From JAGQKC01 sp965223675 (lineage in GTDB: Bacteria > Nitrospirota > Nitrospiria > Nitrospirales > UBA8639), in contig OZ245013.1 in assembly GCA_965223675.1 (NCBI GenBank), positions 682,001 through 746,000 on the forward strand: a stretch of DNA of 64,000 nt, read 5' to 3'. The translations under genes were made by a program, and so were the position numbers. The notes under the pieces were generated by a model. The model did no database searches. It had not been told where the DNA came from and saw nothing but the letters and a program-made list of their open reading frames with translations. Position 1 is the stretch's first letter. Each line of letters begins with the position of its first letter. This document shows, piece by piece, positions 52,767-61,518 of this stretch.

Positions 52767-53861
52767 ATGAATTCGTTGACAGCCCAGAGAGGCACTCGTA
52801 GAATGCCTGACATGAATGATCGTTTTCTTCGCGCGTGTCGACGTGAATCTGTTGACCGGACCCCAGTCTGGTTTATGCGTCAGGCTGGACGATATATGAA
52901 AGAATATCTAACTGTTCGCAAACGTCACTCTATCCTTGAAGTTTGTAAAACCCCTGAATTAGCCACTGAAGTGACCCTACAACCGATTGAACGGTTTTCC
53001 TTGGATGCCGCCATTATTTTCGCAGACATCTTACTTCCACTTGAGGCCATGGGTTTGCAATTGGAATTTTTAGAAAATAAAGGTCCGGTATTTCACAATC
53101 CGGTTCGTTCGGATAAAGACATTCAGAAAATGATTCCGGTCGATGGAGAGTCTTTTGGTTATGCCGGAGAAGCCATTCGCCTTACACGCAAAGCTCTTAC
53201 TGGGCGTGTTCCTCTCATTGGCTTTGCGGGCGCGCCATTTACGTTAGCGAGCTATGCGATAGAAGGCGGAAGTTCTCGAGATTATATGCGCACTAAAGAT
53301 ATGATGTTTGCACGACCGGATCTCTGGGATGCGTTACTTACGAAATTGGCGAATGGTGTGATTGAATATTTGCGAGTGCAAATTCACGCAGGAGCTCAGG
53401 CTGTTCAGTTATTTGATAGTTGGGTAGGCTGTCTCAGTCCAGACGATTATGAGGAATATGTTTTACCGTACACGCAACGAATATTTGATGCGTTGGCCTC
53501 AGAAGGGGTGCCGAGGATCTACTTTGGCACAGGAACGGCCACGTTGTTACCTCTCATGCGTAAAGCCGGTTGTGATGTCATGGGACTGGATTGGCGAGTT
53601 CGGTTAGATGAAGCGTGGGCGACGATTGGATACCATCTTGCCGTGCAAGGCAACCTTGATCCGCTTGTTCTTGCGGCTCCTTTGAAAGAAATTGAACGAC
53701 GTGTTCGTCGAATTTTGCAACAAGCCAATGGTCGAGATGGTCATATTTTTAATCTTGGTCATGGGATTCTTCCTCACATCCCGGTTGAATCTGTCGAAGC
53801 GACGATAGAGTTCGTCCATCAACTAAGTACGCGTGAAGCAGGAGCCCCGATCTCCGGCTAA
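52767..53861 (+). CDS. hemE: uroporphyrinogen decarboxylase
   Basis: 364 residues from ATG 52767; ATG 52803 (MPDMNDRFLRAC) matches the usual N-terminus better and gives 352, closer to the family length. Motifs: RTPVWFMRQAGRYMKEY (Arg-rich active-site loop), ATEVTLQPIERF, LIGFAGAPFTLASYAIEGG, QLFDSWVGCLSP, and GHIFNLGHGILPHIPVE at the C-terminus with the conserved His. It decarboxylates uroporphyrinogen III to coproporphyrinogen III in haem synthesis. hemY follows after 107 bp. Confidence 0.95.
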   Translation: MNSLTAQRGTRRMPDMNDRFLRACRRESVDRTPVWFMRQAGRYMKEYLTVRKRHSILEVCKTPELATEVTLQPIERFSLDAAIIFADILLPLEAMGLQLEFLENKGPVFHNPVRSDKDIQKMIPVDGESFGYAGEAIRLTRKALTGRVPLIGFAGAPFTLASYAIEGGSSRDYMRTKDMMFARPDLWDALLTKLANGVIEYLRVQIHAGAQAVQLFDSWVGCLSPDDYEEYVLPYTQRIFDALASEGVPRIYFGTGTATLLPLMRKAGCDVMGLDWRVRLDEAWATIGYHLAVQGNLDPLVLAAPLKEIERRVRRILQQANGRDGHIFNLGHGILPHIPVESVEATIEFVHQLSTREAGAPISG

Positions 53862-53968
53862 ATATCTGAAAGAGTACAATACCTACATCGTGTTCTAACC
53901 GAAAACATGCATGGCTTTCGTTTGATCTACGACGGTCATCGCAGTTCCGATAGTCTAGCCTCATAAAC

Positions 53969-55408
53969 ATGTCTAACGCTGCATACCATGTCGCAATTAT
54001 CGGAGGCGGGATTTCAGGTCTTGCCACAGCCTTTGCGATTCAAGAGGGATGCCGAAATACTGATCGCACGGTAGACTGCACGGTGATCGAAGGTCACCAT
54101 GGCTTTGGTGGAAAAATTCTTACACATCATGTCGATGGTTTTATCGTGGAAGGAGGCCCAGATTCGTTTTTGACATCAAAACCCTGGGCGTTTGAATTAT
54201 GTGAAAAACTGGGTCTCACCGATCAATTGATCAATACGAATTCAGCAAACAGTCAAACGTTTTGCTTTGCCAAAGGCCAGATGCGAGAACTCCCTCAAGG
54301 ACTTGTTGGATTTGTTCCTACTCGTCTCACCGCACTTTTTTCAGGAGGGTTAATTTCTCCACTTGGCATGCTTCGTATGGGGTGGGAGTGGTTTGTTCCA
54401 CGCTACACAGACTTGGAGAAAGATGAATCGTTGGCTTCATTCTTTCGTCGAAGACTCGGTGTTGAGGCCTTTGATTATTTTATCGAACCTCTTGTGGCTG
54501 GGATTTATGCAGGGGATGCGAACGAATTAAGTGTCAAAGCGACATTCCCACGATTTTATGAGCTTGAACAACAATATGGGAGTCTCATTAAGGGCATGCG
54601 CGCTCAACAAAAACGCAGCAAACCTCTCACAACTCAGCAGGGGCCTAAGAAGACGATGTTTGCGACGCTCCGAGGCGGACTTGGCGACCTCATTGATGCG
54701 CTTGTAAAACAGATAGAATCCAGCGGGGCTACATTGCTTACTGGACATCATGTTTGCGAAATTTCCACGGCTCAGGCTCCTCGATTAGGGTACACACTTC
54801 TTTTAGATAATCAAGAGAAGATCACCGTTGACGACGTGGTGCTGGCCACCCCAGCTTATGTTACAGCCAAGCTGCTTGAGACGTTACACCCTAAGGTTTC
54901 GGCACTGCTTGGGCAGATTCCCTATTGTTCAACTGCCACCATTTCTTTGGCGTTCCACCAAAAAGACGTGGAGGATTATATCAAGGGATTTGGCTTTGTT
55001 GTTCCTCGTATTGAGGGCAAATCATTAATTGCAGCAACCTGGACTTCATTAAAATGGCCTGGTCGTTCCAAGCCCAATCAGAGCCTTATTCGATGTTATG
55101 TGGGGGGGAGAGGTCGAGAAAACATACTTGAAGAAAGTGACGCCTCTATCGTGAAATATATACGGGCTCAATTACAAGAAATGGTCGGGCTTTCGAGCGA
55201 ACCCTTGTTTGCAGAAGTTCATCGATGGGATCGTGCGATGCCGCAGTATGTCTGTGGTCATGTACAGCGTCTTCAGGAGATTCGCATGTTCATGAAAGAA
55301 GTGAAAGGCATTCATCTAACTGGGGCTGCCTTTGAAGGCCTTGGTATCCCAGATTGTATTCGTGAGGGTACTCGGGTGGGTTCCGAATTAGTTCAATCAT
55401 ATGGATGA
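53969..55408 (+). CDS. hemY: protoporphyrinogen oxidase (HemY/PgoX type)
   Basis: 479 residues. FAD-binding N-terminus VAIIGGGISGLATAFAIQ, then VEGGPDSFLTSKPWAFELCEKLG, GVEAFDYFIEPLVAGIYAGD with a family-specific region, and C-terminal LTGAAFEGLGIPDCIREG. It oxidises protoporphyrinogen IX (or coproporphyrinogen III in the coproporphyrin branch) to the planar porphyrin with O2. Downstream of hemE, so part of the haem operon. No hemH or hemQ in the window. Confidence 0.93.
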   Translation: MSNAAYHVAIIGGGISGLATAFAIQEGCRNTDRTVDCTVIEGHHGFGGKILTHHVDGFIVEGGPDSFLTSKPWAFELCEKLGLTDQLINTNSANSQTFCFAKGQMRELPQGLVGFVPTRLTALFSGGLISPLGMLRMGWEWFVPRYTDLEKDESLASFFRRRLGVEAFDYFIEPLVAGIYAGDANELSVKATFPRFYELEQQYGSLIKGMRAQQKRSKPLTTQQGPKKTMFATLRGGLGDLIDALVKQIESSGATLLTGHHVCEISTAQAPRLGYTLLLDNQEKITVDDVVLATPAYVTAKLLETLHPKVSALLGQIPYCSTATISLAFHQKDVEDYIKGFGFVVPRIEGKSLIAATWTSLKWPGRSKPNQSLIRCYVGGRGRENILEESDASIVKYIRAQLQEMVGLSSEPLFAEVHRWDRAMPQYVCGHVQRLQEIRMFMKEVKGIHLTGAAFEGLGIPDCIREGTRVGSELVQSYG

Positions 55409-55432
55409 GCTTATACTGGGATATCAGCTACC

Positions 55433-55759
55433 ATGCACACTGAGGATAAACCGGTGAGTGAAGAACACAATTCAACATCAGATGTCATTCGTGCTCATGT
55501 CTTAGTCTCTGGACACGTGCAAGGTGTGGCGTTTCGTGCTTTTGCTCAACACCAAGCCATGCATCTAAACCTTCATGGATGGGTACGAAACCTTTCAGAC
55601 GGACAAGTAGAATCCGAAGTCGAAGGGCCCCGAGCGTCAGTTGATGCTTTTCTAGTTTCCCTGCGCCAAGGTCCCCCGCTTGCTCAAGTAGAGGAAGTGC
55701 GGGTGAAGTGGATCGCTGTGACGAATGATCTACAAGAGTTTTGTATTGTGCGGTCATAA
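55433..55759 (+). CDS. acyP: acylphosphatase
   Basis: 108 residues with an extended 18-residue N-terminal tail, then the acylphosphatase fold: VSGHVQGVAFRAFAQHQA with the catalytic Arg (GVAFR rather than the usual GVGFR), GWVRNLSDGQVESEVEGP with the catalytic Asn. It hydrolyses acyl phosphates such as carboxylate phosphates. It starts 25 bp after hemY and is likely in the same transcription unit. Confidence 0.92.
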   Translation: MHTEDKPVSEEHNSTSDVIRAHVLVSGHVQGVAFRAFAQHQAMHLNLHGWVRNLSDGQVESEVEGPRASVDAFLVSLRQGPPLAQVEEVRVKWIAVTNDLQEFCIVRS

Positions 55760-55826
55760 GTCGACTTTTGTACTAGACAGAACAAGAATAATCGAGCATC
55801 ATCTGTGTGATAAAAAGATCTAACTC

Positions 55827-56342
55827 ATGGATTACAAATCAATCATTCGCGAAGTTCCTGATTTCCCCAAGCCAGGGATCCTCTTTTATGACATCACGAC
55901 ACTCTTAAAACATCCTGAAGCTTTTCGAAAGATCATTGACGAACTGATTGAAAAGTATGAATCTGCCAATATTTCAAAAATTGTTGGGATTGAGTCTCGT
56001 GGCTTTATTTTGGGAAGCCCATTAGCCTATCGAATGAATGCTGGGTTTGTGCCCGTCAGAAAGCCAGGGAAGTTACCGGCAGATGTCTACGAGGTGAAAT
56101 ATAATTTAGAATATGGCTCTAGTTCCTTAGCCATCCATCGAGACGCGATCACTCCTGGTGAGCGCGTGTTGGTTGTGGACGACCTTTTGGCGACTGGAGG
56201 GACGGCGAGCGCGACGGTCCATCTTATTCGTCAATTAGGAGGAGAAATTGTTGAAGTCGCATTTCTTGTTGAACTCTTATTTTTGGCGGGCAGGGAAAAG
56301 CTTGATGATTGCTCTGTACATTCCCTGATTACCTATTCCTGA
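55827..56342 (+). CDS. apt: adenine phosphoribosyltransferase
   Basis: 171 residues, the standard length. Motifs: IREVPDFPKPGILFYDITTLLKHPEAF, GIESRGFILGSPLAYRM, VRKPGKLPADV, PRPP-binding VLVVDDLLATGGTASA and the C-terminal ELLFLAGREKLDD. It converts adenine and PRPP to AMP (purine salvage). It lies 67 bp downstream of acyP on the same strand. Confidence 0.95.
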   Translation: MDYKSIIREVPDFPKPGILFYDITTLLKHPEAFRKIIDELIEKYESANISKIVGIESRGFILGSPLAYRMNAGFVPVRKPGKLPADVYEVKYNLEYGSSSLAIHRDAITPGERVLVVDDLLATGGTASATVHLIRQLGGEIVEVAFLVELLFLAGREKLDDCSVHSLITYS

Positions 56343-56466
56343 CCCTTTCTATTTGCCATATTGATAAATTTTGCTAATATCACCCTCCCGTTTCGGTTAA
56401 CGAGCTTACAAAGGTGCGAAATATTTGACACCTCTAAGACGGTTCAGCCAGAAAGGGCGCTGATGT

Positions 56467-57153
56467 ATGGCCTCAAAAGTTCAGAAAAAAAAGACGACAA
56501 CCACTTCAACGAAAAGCAAGAAAAGCACTACCAGGAAGATTGCTAAGAAAAGTGCTGTAACGAAAAAAAATCCTACAAGTAAAAAGAGTTCTCCTGGGAA
56601 AAAGACGACGTCAAAGAAATCTCCTACCCCAAAAAAGAAGCCAACTTCTGTGAAAAAGATGACACCTAAGACTGCGAGCTCTACGGTGAAACAAAAGGGA
56701 AAAGCCTCAAAACCTAAAAAAGACGAAGTAACAAAGAAAGAGTCAAAAGTGACAAAGTCCACTGCCCCTAAGGGTCGTAAAGCCACACTCCGAAAGATTC
56801 TCTTGGCGAAACGTGATGCTATTTCACAAGCCATCAAGCAACAGTTAGGGCAATCGTTAACTGATGAACAACAACGTCGATTAGAGTCTGCGATGGATAG
56901 TGGTGATCAAGCTCTTGTTGACTTGGATAGAGAAATGGGCATTTCTCTTCAAGAAATGCGAAATAAAGAACGGCAACAGATTGACGATGCGTTGGTGAGC
57001 CTAGAAGAAGGCACATACGGTGTTTGTGCTGAGTGTGGTGAGGAAATTAGTGAAAAACGGTTGCAGGCACTTCCTTTTGCTCGTCTCTGCGTGGCCTGCC
57101 AAACCAATCGCGAACTCATGGAAAAAATCGAACGTGCCGAACAACGTTCTTGA
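56467..57153 (+). CDS. DksA/TraR-type zinc-finger protein with long lysine-rich tail
   Basis: 228 residues. The first ~110 are almost wholly Lys/Thr/Ser/Pro (KKTTTTSTKSKKST, KKSPTPKKKPTSVKKM), resembling histone H1/AlgP-type tails. The rest is DksA-like: a helical hairpin (RKILLAKRDAISQAIKQQLG, DQALVDLDREMGISLQEMRN) and a C-terminal zinc finger CAECGEEISEKRLQALPFARLCVAC. DksA family proteins bind RNA polymerase's secondary channel in the stringent response; the finger suggests this, but the hairpin tip Asp-x-x-Asp-Ala of DksA is not evident. The tail probably binds nucleic acid. Confidence 0.85.
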   Translation: MASKVQKKKTTTTSTKSKKSTTRKIAKKSAVTKKNPTSKKSSPGKKTTSKKSPTPKKKPTSVKKMTPKTASSTVKQKGKASKPKKDEVTKKESKVTKSTAPKGRKATLRKILLAKRDAISQAIKQQLGQSLTDEQQRRLESAMDSGDQALVDLDREMGISLQEMRNKERQQIDDALVSLEEGTYGVCAECGEEISEKRLQALPFARLCVACQTNRELMEKIERAEQRS

Positions 57154-57291
57154 CCTTATGAGTCGATGAGAGTTTCTGCTATACGAGCATTCCTATAAGT
57201 ATTTCTGATTGTCCTCTTGGGTATAGAGGTCTTGTTCTTTTATCTATAATTTCCAGGAATCACGAGCCGTTCAAACCACTAAAATTACGCG

Positions 57292-57993
57292 ATGACCAGG
57301 ACTAAGGCAGTGATTCTTGCAAGTGGCGGGCTCGATTCGACCGTCACCGCGGCGATTGCTAAAGCTGAAGGTCATGACATATACATGCTCACGATTTCGT
57401 ATGGTCAACGGCATGCTATTGAAGTAGCTCAAGCCGCCAAAATTGCCATCTCGTTACAGGCGACAGAACATAAAGTGCTTGAATTAGACCTTCGTGTATT
57501 TGGAGGATCAGCCTTAACAGATGAAATCAATGTCCCTCGCCATCAATCCGTAGAAGAACGAAAAAAAGGAGTTCCCATCACGTATGTTCCAGCACGCAAT
57601 ACAATTTTTTTAAGTCTTGCGTTAGCTTATGCAGAAGTTCTGTCTGCGACACGAATCTATTTTGGGGCCAATATTCTTGATTATTCTGGCTATCCCGACT
57701 GTCGGCCAGAATATGTAGAAGCATTCGTGAAGGTTGCGCGCCTTGGCACGCAAATGGGAATCAACGGGGTGCAGGTAGAAATTTTAACTCCCCTGATTAG
57801 AATGACCAAAGCTGAAATCATTCAAAAGGGGATGGAGCTTGATGTTCCCTTCCATCTCACGCATAGCTGTTATGCTCCAGATGCTGACGGTCGTGCTTGT
57901 GGCCAATGTGATAGCTGTCTCTTCCGTTTGGAAGGATTTAAAGCTGCGGGCTTCGATGATCCAGCCTTAACTTCGAGCCCTATCAGTAACTAG
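57292..57993 (+). CDS. queC: 7-cyano-7-deazaguanine synthase
   Basis: 233 residues. N-terminal PP-loop VILASGGLDSTVTAAIAKAEGHD, then LTISYGQRHAIEV, YVPARNTIFLSLALAYAE, GANILDYSGYPDCRPEYVEAF and the zinc motif HSCYAPDADGRACGQCDSCLFR. It forms preQ0 from 7-carboxy-7-deazaguanine on the queuosine route. No other queuosine gene adjoins it here. Confidence 0.95.
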   Translation: MTRTKAVILASGGLDSTVTAAIAKAEGHDIYMLTISYGQRHAIEVAQAAKIAISLQATEHKVLELDLRVFGGSALTDEINVPRHQSVEERKKGVPITYVPARNTIFLSLALAYAEVLSATRIYFGANILDYSGYPDCRPEYVEAFVKVARLGTQMGINGVQVEILTPLIRMTKAEIIQKGMELDVPFHLTHSCYAPDADGRACGQCDSCLFRLEGFKAAGFDDPALTSSPISN

Positions 57994-58007
57994 AGATACC
58001 AATCGAA

Positions 58008-58484
58008 TTGCACGTTATGACATTGTCGATATCTCAGGCCTCACAGGAAGTCTTTTCAAGACGCACATCGTTCATTTCTTTGATGTTCTTGTTTATTTGT
58101 CTTTTTCACTTGGCTGGGTGTTCAGAAGCGAAAACGGATACCAGTCATGACGGGCATCAAACAAACGTATCAGCACCGATTGCCGTTAGCACAGAGTCTA
58201 TGCCGAATGATTTAGCGAAAGGAGAAACCCTCTTTAACAATAATTGTGCACGATGTCATGGTGCGCAAGGAAGTGGGACAAATCAAGGACCTCCGTTGGT
58301 TCACAAAATTTATGAACCCAATCATCATGCAGATTTTGCTTTCCAGCGCGCTGCAGCTCAAGGAGTTCGTGCGCATCATTGGAAATTTGGGGATATGCCA
58401 AAGATCGAAGGCGTGACGCCAGACGATGTCAAAGAGATCATTCGTTACATTCGTTGGTTGCAACAGCAAGCTGGAATTTTTTGA
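58008..58484 (+). CDS. c-type cytochrome lipoprotein
   Basis: 158 residues. The signal peptide ends HLAGCSEAK with a lipobox (Cys about 38), so it is anchored in a membrane facing the periplasm. The mature domain is a single small c-type haem domain: GETLFNNNCARCHGAQGSGTNQGPPL (CXXCH), and an axial Met candidate in WKFGDMPKIEGVTPDDVKEIIRYIRWLQ. It probably shuttles or accepts electrons. It starts 15 bp after queC, but this may be coincidental. Confidence 0.9.
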   Translation: MHVMTLSISQASQEVFSRRTSFISLMFLFICLFHLAGCSEAKTDTSHDGHQTNVSAPIAVSTESMPNDLAKGETLFNNNCARCHGAQGSGTNQGPPLVHKIYEPNHHADFAFQRAAAQGVRAHHWKFGDMPKIEGVTPDDVKEIIRYIRWLQQQAGIF

Positions 58485-58721
58485 TCTTTCCTCTTCATAG
58501 ATCTGTCCTACCAAACGCTGTCTTGTACTTTCCGACATTCTTTCCTAAAAGCTACAGTATTATAGCGAATCCCAAAAATGTTCCAGTTGAATCATGGGAC
58601 TTTCAACGCGGTATCACACGCTTCAAAGGTGCGGAAGTTAACTGAATCGGCTATAACTCTTTCTCCTTTAAGGTATGATTTTACTTACACGTAGGCTCTG
58701 CGGTTTTTGATCCTACGAATG

Positions 58722-58985
58722 TTAGGCATGAGTCAGGCGGTTGCGGACAATCTGATACACTAAATGAGTATCAGTTTGAGCAACGCCTTCTATGGCGTGA
58801 ATGCGGGAGAGGACAAGTTGAGTGAGGGCTTCTTGATCAGATGTTTCGGCTAAGGCAATGATGTCGGGTTTACCCCAACATGAATCTATTGTCTTGATTT
58901 CGTCAATATCACTAAGAAGAGAAATGACCTGATCGGTGAGACCAGGAAGCACGTTTATCAGCACATAAGCTCGATGAATTTGCAT
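58722..58985 (-). CDS. stand-alone Lrp/AsnC ligand-binding (RAM) domain protein
   Basis: 87 residues from ATG 58985 (MQIHRAYVLINV); an upstream in-frame ATG at 59027 is less likely. The fold is the C-terminal AsnC/Lrp effector domain: VLINVLPGLTDQVISLLSD, IDSCWGKPDIIALAETSD and VLSRIHAIEGVAQTDTHLVYQ. It lacks a DNA-binding helix-turn-helix, so it cannot regulate alone. Such single-domain proteins may bind amino acids or heterodimerise with full Lrp-type regulators. Confidence 0.85.
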   Translation of the reverse strand: MQIHRAYVLINVLPGLTDQVISLLSDIDEIKTIDSCWGKPDIIALAETSDQEALTQLVLSRIHAIEGVAQTDTHLVYQIVRNRLTHA

Positions 58986-59126
58986 AGTGCTCGAGACCTC
59001 TTCTTTTAGAACCACGGCGGTCGTCACGGGAACATGTCAGATAGGGATAGTAAACGGTAACGCAAGCTCAATCTTAACGCAAGTTCCACTTTTCTCTAGT
59101 CAGACGTTCAAGAAAGCGATGCGTCT

Positions 59127-60908
59127 TTACGGCATGGCGTCTTCTAGAGCCATGACAAGATCCTGAACTCGCTTAAAGCCCTCTTGCCAAAAACTTTCCG
59201 AACGAATATTGACATTGAGCGGTTTAAGAAGTGATTCAGGGCTTGCGGACCCACCCGCGGACAACAAATTGAGATACTTCGGTACAAACGATTGGCCTTC
59301 TTTTTTATATCGTTGATAGAGAGCGAGTACCAGCAGATTTCCAAAACTATAGGCGTAGCAATAAAACGGACTGGCAAAAATATGCGGAATCCCCAACCAT
59401 TCCCATTGAAAGTCTTCTGAAACTTGAACGGCACGCCCAAATTGTTCCCGAAGCAACCGTAAATAGGATTGAGAAAGGGCATCAATCGTTGTCCCTTCTC
59501 CGATCATTTGATGAGCCGTTCGTTCAAATTCCACAAAATACGCTTGTCGGAGAATCGTTGCGTACAGATCGTCAAGTTGGGTCACTAAGAGTGCCCGTTT
59601 TGATTGCGCTTTACGCTCTTGTGTTAAAAAATTCTCCGACAAGAGTTGTTCCCCAAAAATTGACGCGGTTTCAGCGAGCGGAAGGGATGAATGAAAGGTC
59701 AACACCGAATGCTGATGAGCCAGCATCCCATGCACGGCATGGCCAAGCTCATGGGCTAATGTGGAAACATCACGAGGATGACCATTGAAATTCATCAACA
59801 CATAGGGGGTTCGACGTGGAGTCACGCTGTAGCAAAACGCTCCGCCCATTTTCCCTGGACGAATCTGTGCATCAAGGTGCCGTTCCTGTATAACGCGATT
59901 GGCCAATTGTGCAAGGCGTGGAGAAAAGTGTCGATACGATTCATCGACAATTTTCGACGCTTGTGAAAAAGAATAGTGCGCAGAGGTTGATTGAATTGGG
60001 GCATACAGATCGTATCGCGTGAACGCCCTTTTCTTGAGTAGTTTTGCCTTCAAGCGAAAATAATGTTGAAAAAGATTAGCATTCTTTCGGCAGGTTGTGA
60101 GAAGAGCTGATACCGCTCGATCTGGAATATCATTCGCTAAATTTCGAACGGCTATCGGTGTGTGATGATGGCGGAGCGTGACGCCTTCATTTTTCCAATC
60201 TAATACCAAAGTTTTATACATTTCACCAATCATGTCTCGGTGATTTGAATAGACACGGAAGAGCTCTTGATAGGCTGCCCGGCGACGTTGAACCGAGGGA
60301 TGACGGACATGTGTCGTGAGTTCTTCACGAGTTAGGGTATGGATTTTCCCACCGATCTTGAGAGAAAACTTGAATCCAGTCGTCAACACGCCATACAGCA
60401 TTTCTATGGCGCTACGTCCAGTGCTGTCCTTCACACTGACAACTTGTTCTTCCGCTTCGCTCAAGGTATGCGGTTTTAGTCGTATGAGCGTTTCCAAGTA
60501 ATATCGAAGTGATCCACTCTGACTGAGAAGCTGCTTGGCTTTCTGAGGCCTCAGCCCTTGCCACCAGAGATCTAAAAAGAGGATTCGATTTTCCAATTTC
60601 GTCAGTCGTTCACGAACTTTCGCATCAAAGGCGCGCACGGACTGTCGTTGCGTGTTCTCTGAAAACCAGAGAAAAGCAAAAGCTCTCAGGGTTGCGGCAA
60701 TCTCAGCGATTGACTCTTTTAATTGATACGCCTGTTCAAAAATTTTTGAGGACACATCTTGTTTTAATCGAGGGCGTAAACGTTCGAGTTGACTCACTTG
60801 ACGCTCGAGTTTTTTGGAAAGCTTGTCTAGATCTTTTTCGGGATGAGTCAGAAGGTCTGACAATATCCAACGAGGAATGGATTGAGTTTTTCCAGTCTTT
60901 TTAGCCAT
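59127..60908 (-). CDS. pepF: M3 family oligoendopeptidase F
   Basis: 593 residues. The M3 zinc site is VSTLAHELGHAVHGMLA (HEXXH), with further family blocks SLPLAETASIFGEQLL (third zinc ligand Glu), and YRQAYFVEFERTAHQMI-like helix. The N-terminal ~150 residues are helical and basic. Length matches PepF (about 600). It degrades cytoplasmic oligopeptides. The C-terminal block SFGNLLVLALYQRYKKEG and FGRAVQ belong to the family. A separate gene with its own promoter region. Confidence 0.93.
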   Translation of the reverse strand: MAKKTGKTQSIPRWILSDLLTHPEKDLDKLSKKLERQVSQLERLRPRLKQDVSSKIFEQAYQLKESIAEIAATLRAFAFLWFSENTQRQSVRAFDAKVRERLTKLENRILFLDLWWQGLRPQKAKQLLSQSGSLRYYLETLIRLKPHTLSEAEEQVVSVKDSTGRSAIEMLYGVLTTGFKFSLKIGGKIHTLTREELTTHVRHPSVQRRRAAYQELFRVYSNHRDMIGEMYKTLVLDWKNEGVTLRHHHTPIAVRNLANDIPDRAVSALLTTCRKNANLFQHYFRLKAKLLKKRAFTRYDLYAPIQSTSAHYSFSQASKIVDESYRHFSPRLAQLANRVIQERHLDAQIRPGKMGGAFCYSVTPRRTPYVLMNFNGHPRDVSTLAHELGHAVHGMLAHQHSVLTFHSSLPLAETASIFGEQLLSENFLTQERKAQSKRALLVTQLDDLYATILRQAYFVEFERTAHQMIGEGTTIDALSQSYLRLLREQFGRAVQVSEDFQWEWLGIPHIFASPFYCYAYSFGNLLVLALYQRYKKEGQSFVPKYLNLLSAGGSASPESLLKPLNVNIRSESFWQEGFKRVQDLVMALEDAMP

Positions 60909-60995
60909 TCAGATACCTCATCAGTGAAATCGTTTCAACCTGTGAATGTTAAGTAATGAAATAGCGCTCAAGTACGTGTGTCCCGTTCCACTACC

Positions 60996-61282
60996 CACTT
61001 TTTAAATGTGCCTTACGTTCTTTGGAATGGTGCTCTTCAAATATTCCATCAATGCTGTTATCCTCATCAAGATCTTCTAATAAATTCCCCTGCTATTCCG
61101 AATAAGCCATCGATATTTTTTTCTTCTACTGCTGCATCGACGTGTCTCGAGAACCAACCCAATGGAACTGCAATGCTTCGTCTACTATCTAGATCAACGC
61201 TCAAGGGGGCGTCCTCCGTAACTTTCAAACTTTGAGTAATTGACCGTATATTGCTCATATTGGGTTAGCTATGCATACTCAT
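60996..61282 (-). pseudogene. DUF2442 protein, frameshifted
   Basis: Minus strand shows a DUF2442 core LSVDLDSRRSIAVPLGWFSRHVDAA, then a frame change near 61070 and EDLDEDNSIDGIFEEH before TAG. DUF2442 normally reads DGRxISVPLxWFPRL ... GIHWPDLDEDISVEGLL, so both blocks are present but in different frames and the central part is shortened. It lies after a DUF4160 relic, the usual partner of this pair. Confidence 0.7.
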
Positions 61283-61400
61283 GCCTCCTCTTTAATGCGC
61301 GCGCGCCTCTTCGACAATCTTTTGAATTCGCTGATTTTTAAATCGATTGTCACTACCTTTGTTTTGTAGTCCAACCCAGAGTTTGGCAATGTTCCCATCT
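61283..61400 (-). pseudogene. DUF4160 C-terminal remnant
   Basis: Minus strand IAKLWVGLQNKGSDNRFKNQ then RIQKIVEEARAH, ending at TAA 61292-61294. The I-A-K-x-W ... R-I-Q-K-I-V-E-E block is the C-terminal end of DUF4160; the N-terminal half is missing. With the DUF2442 relic it forms a dead toxin-antitoxin-like pair. Confidence 0.6.
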
Positions 61401-61518
61401 TACACCATATACAGACACAGGATAGTTCTCTCTAGTGTTAATTTTCAGGGGAAATTACGCCTAATCCACTGTGTATTTAATTTGACTGATTGTTAATATA
61501 CACGGTAAATTAACGGTA

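Noticed and set aside
56481..56837. Minus-strand hydrophobic 118-residue frame
   Set aside because: Antisense of the Lys-rich tail of the DksA-like gene; Phe/Val richness follows from the AAG/AAA codons.
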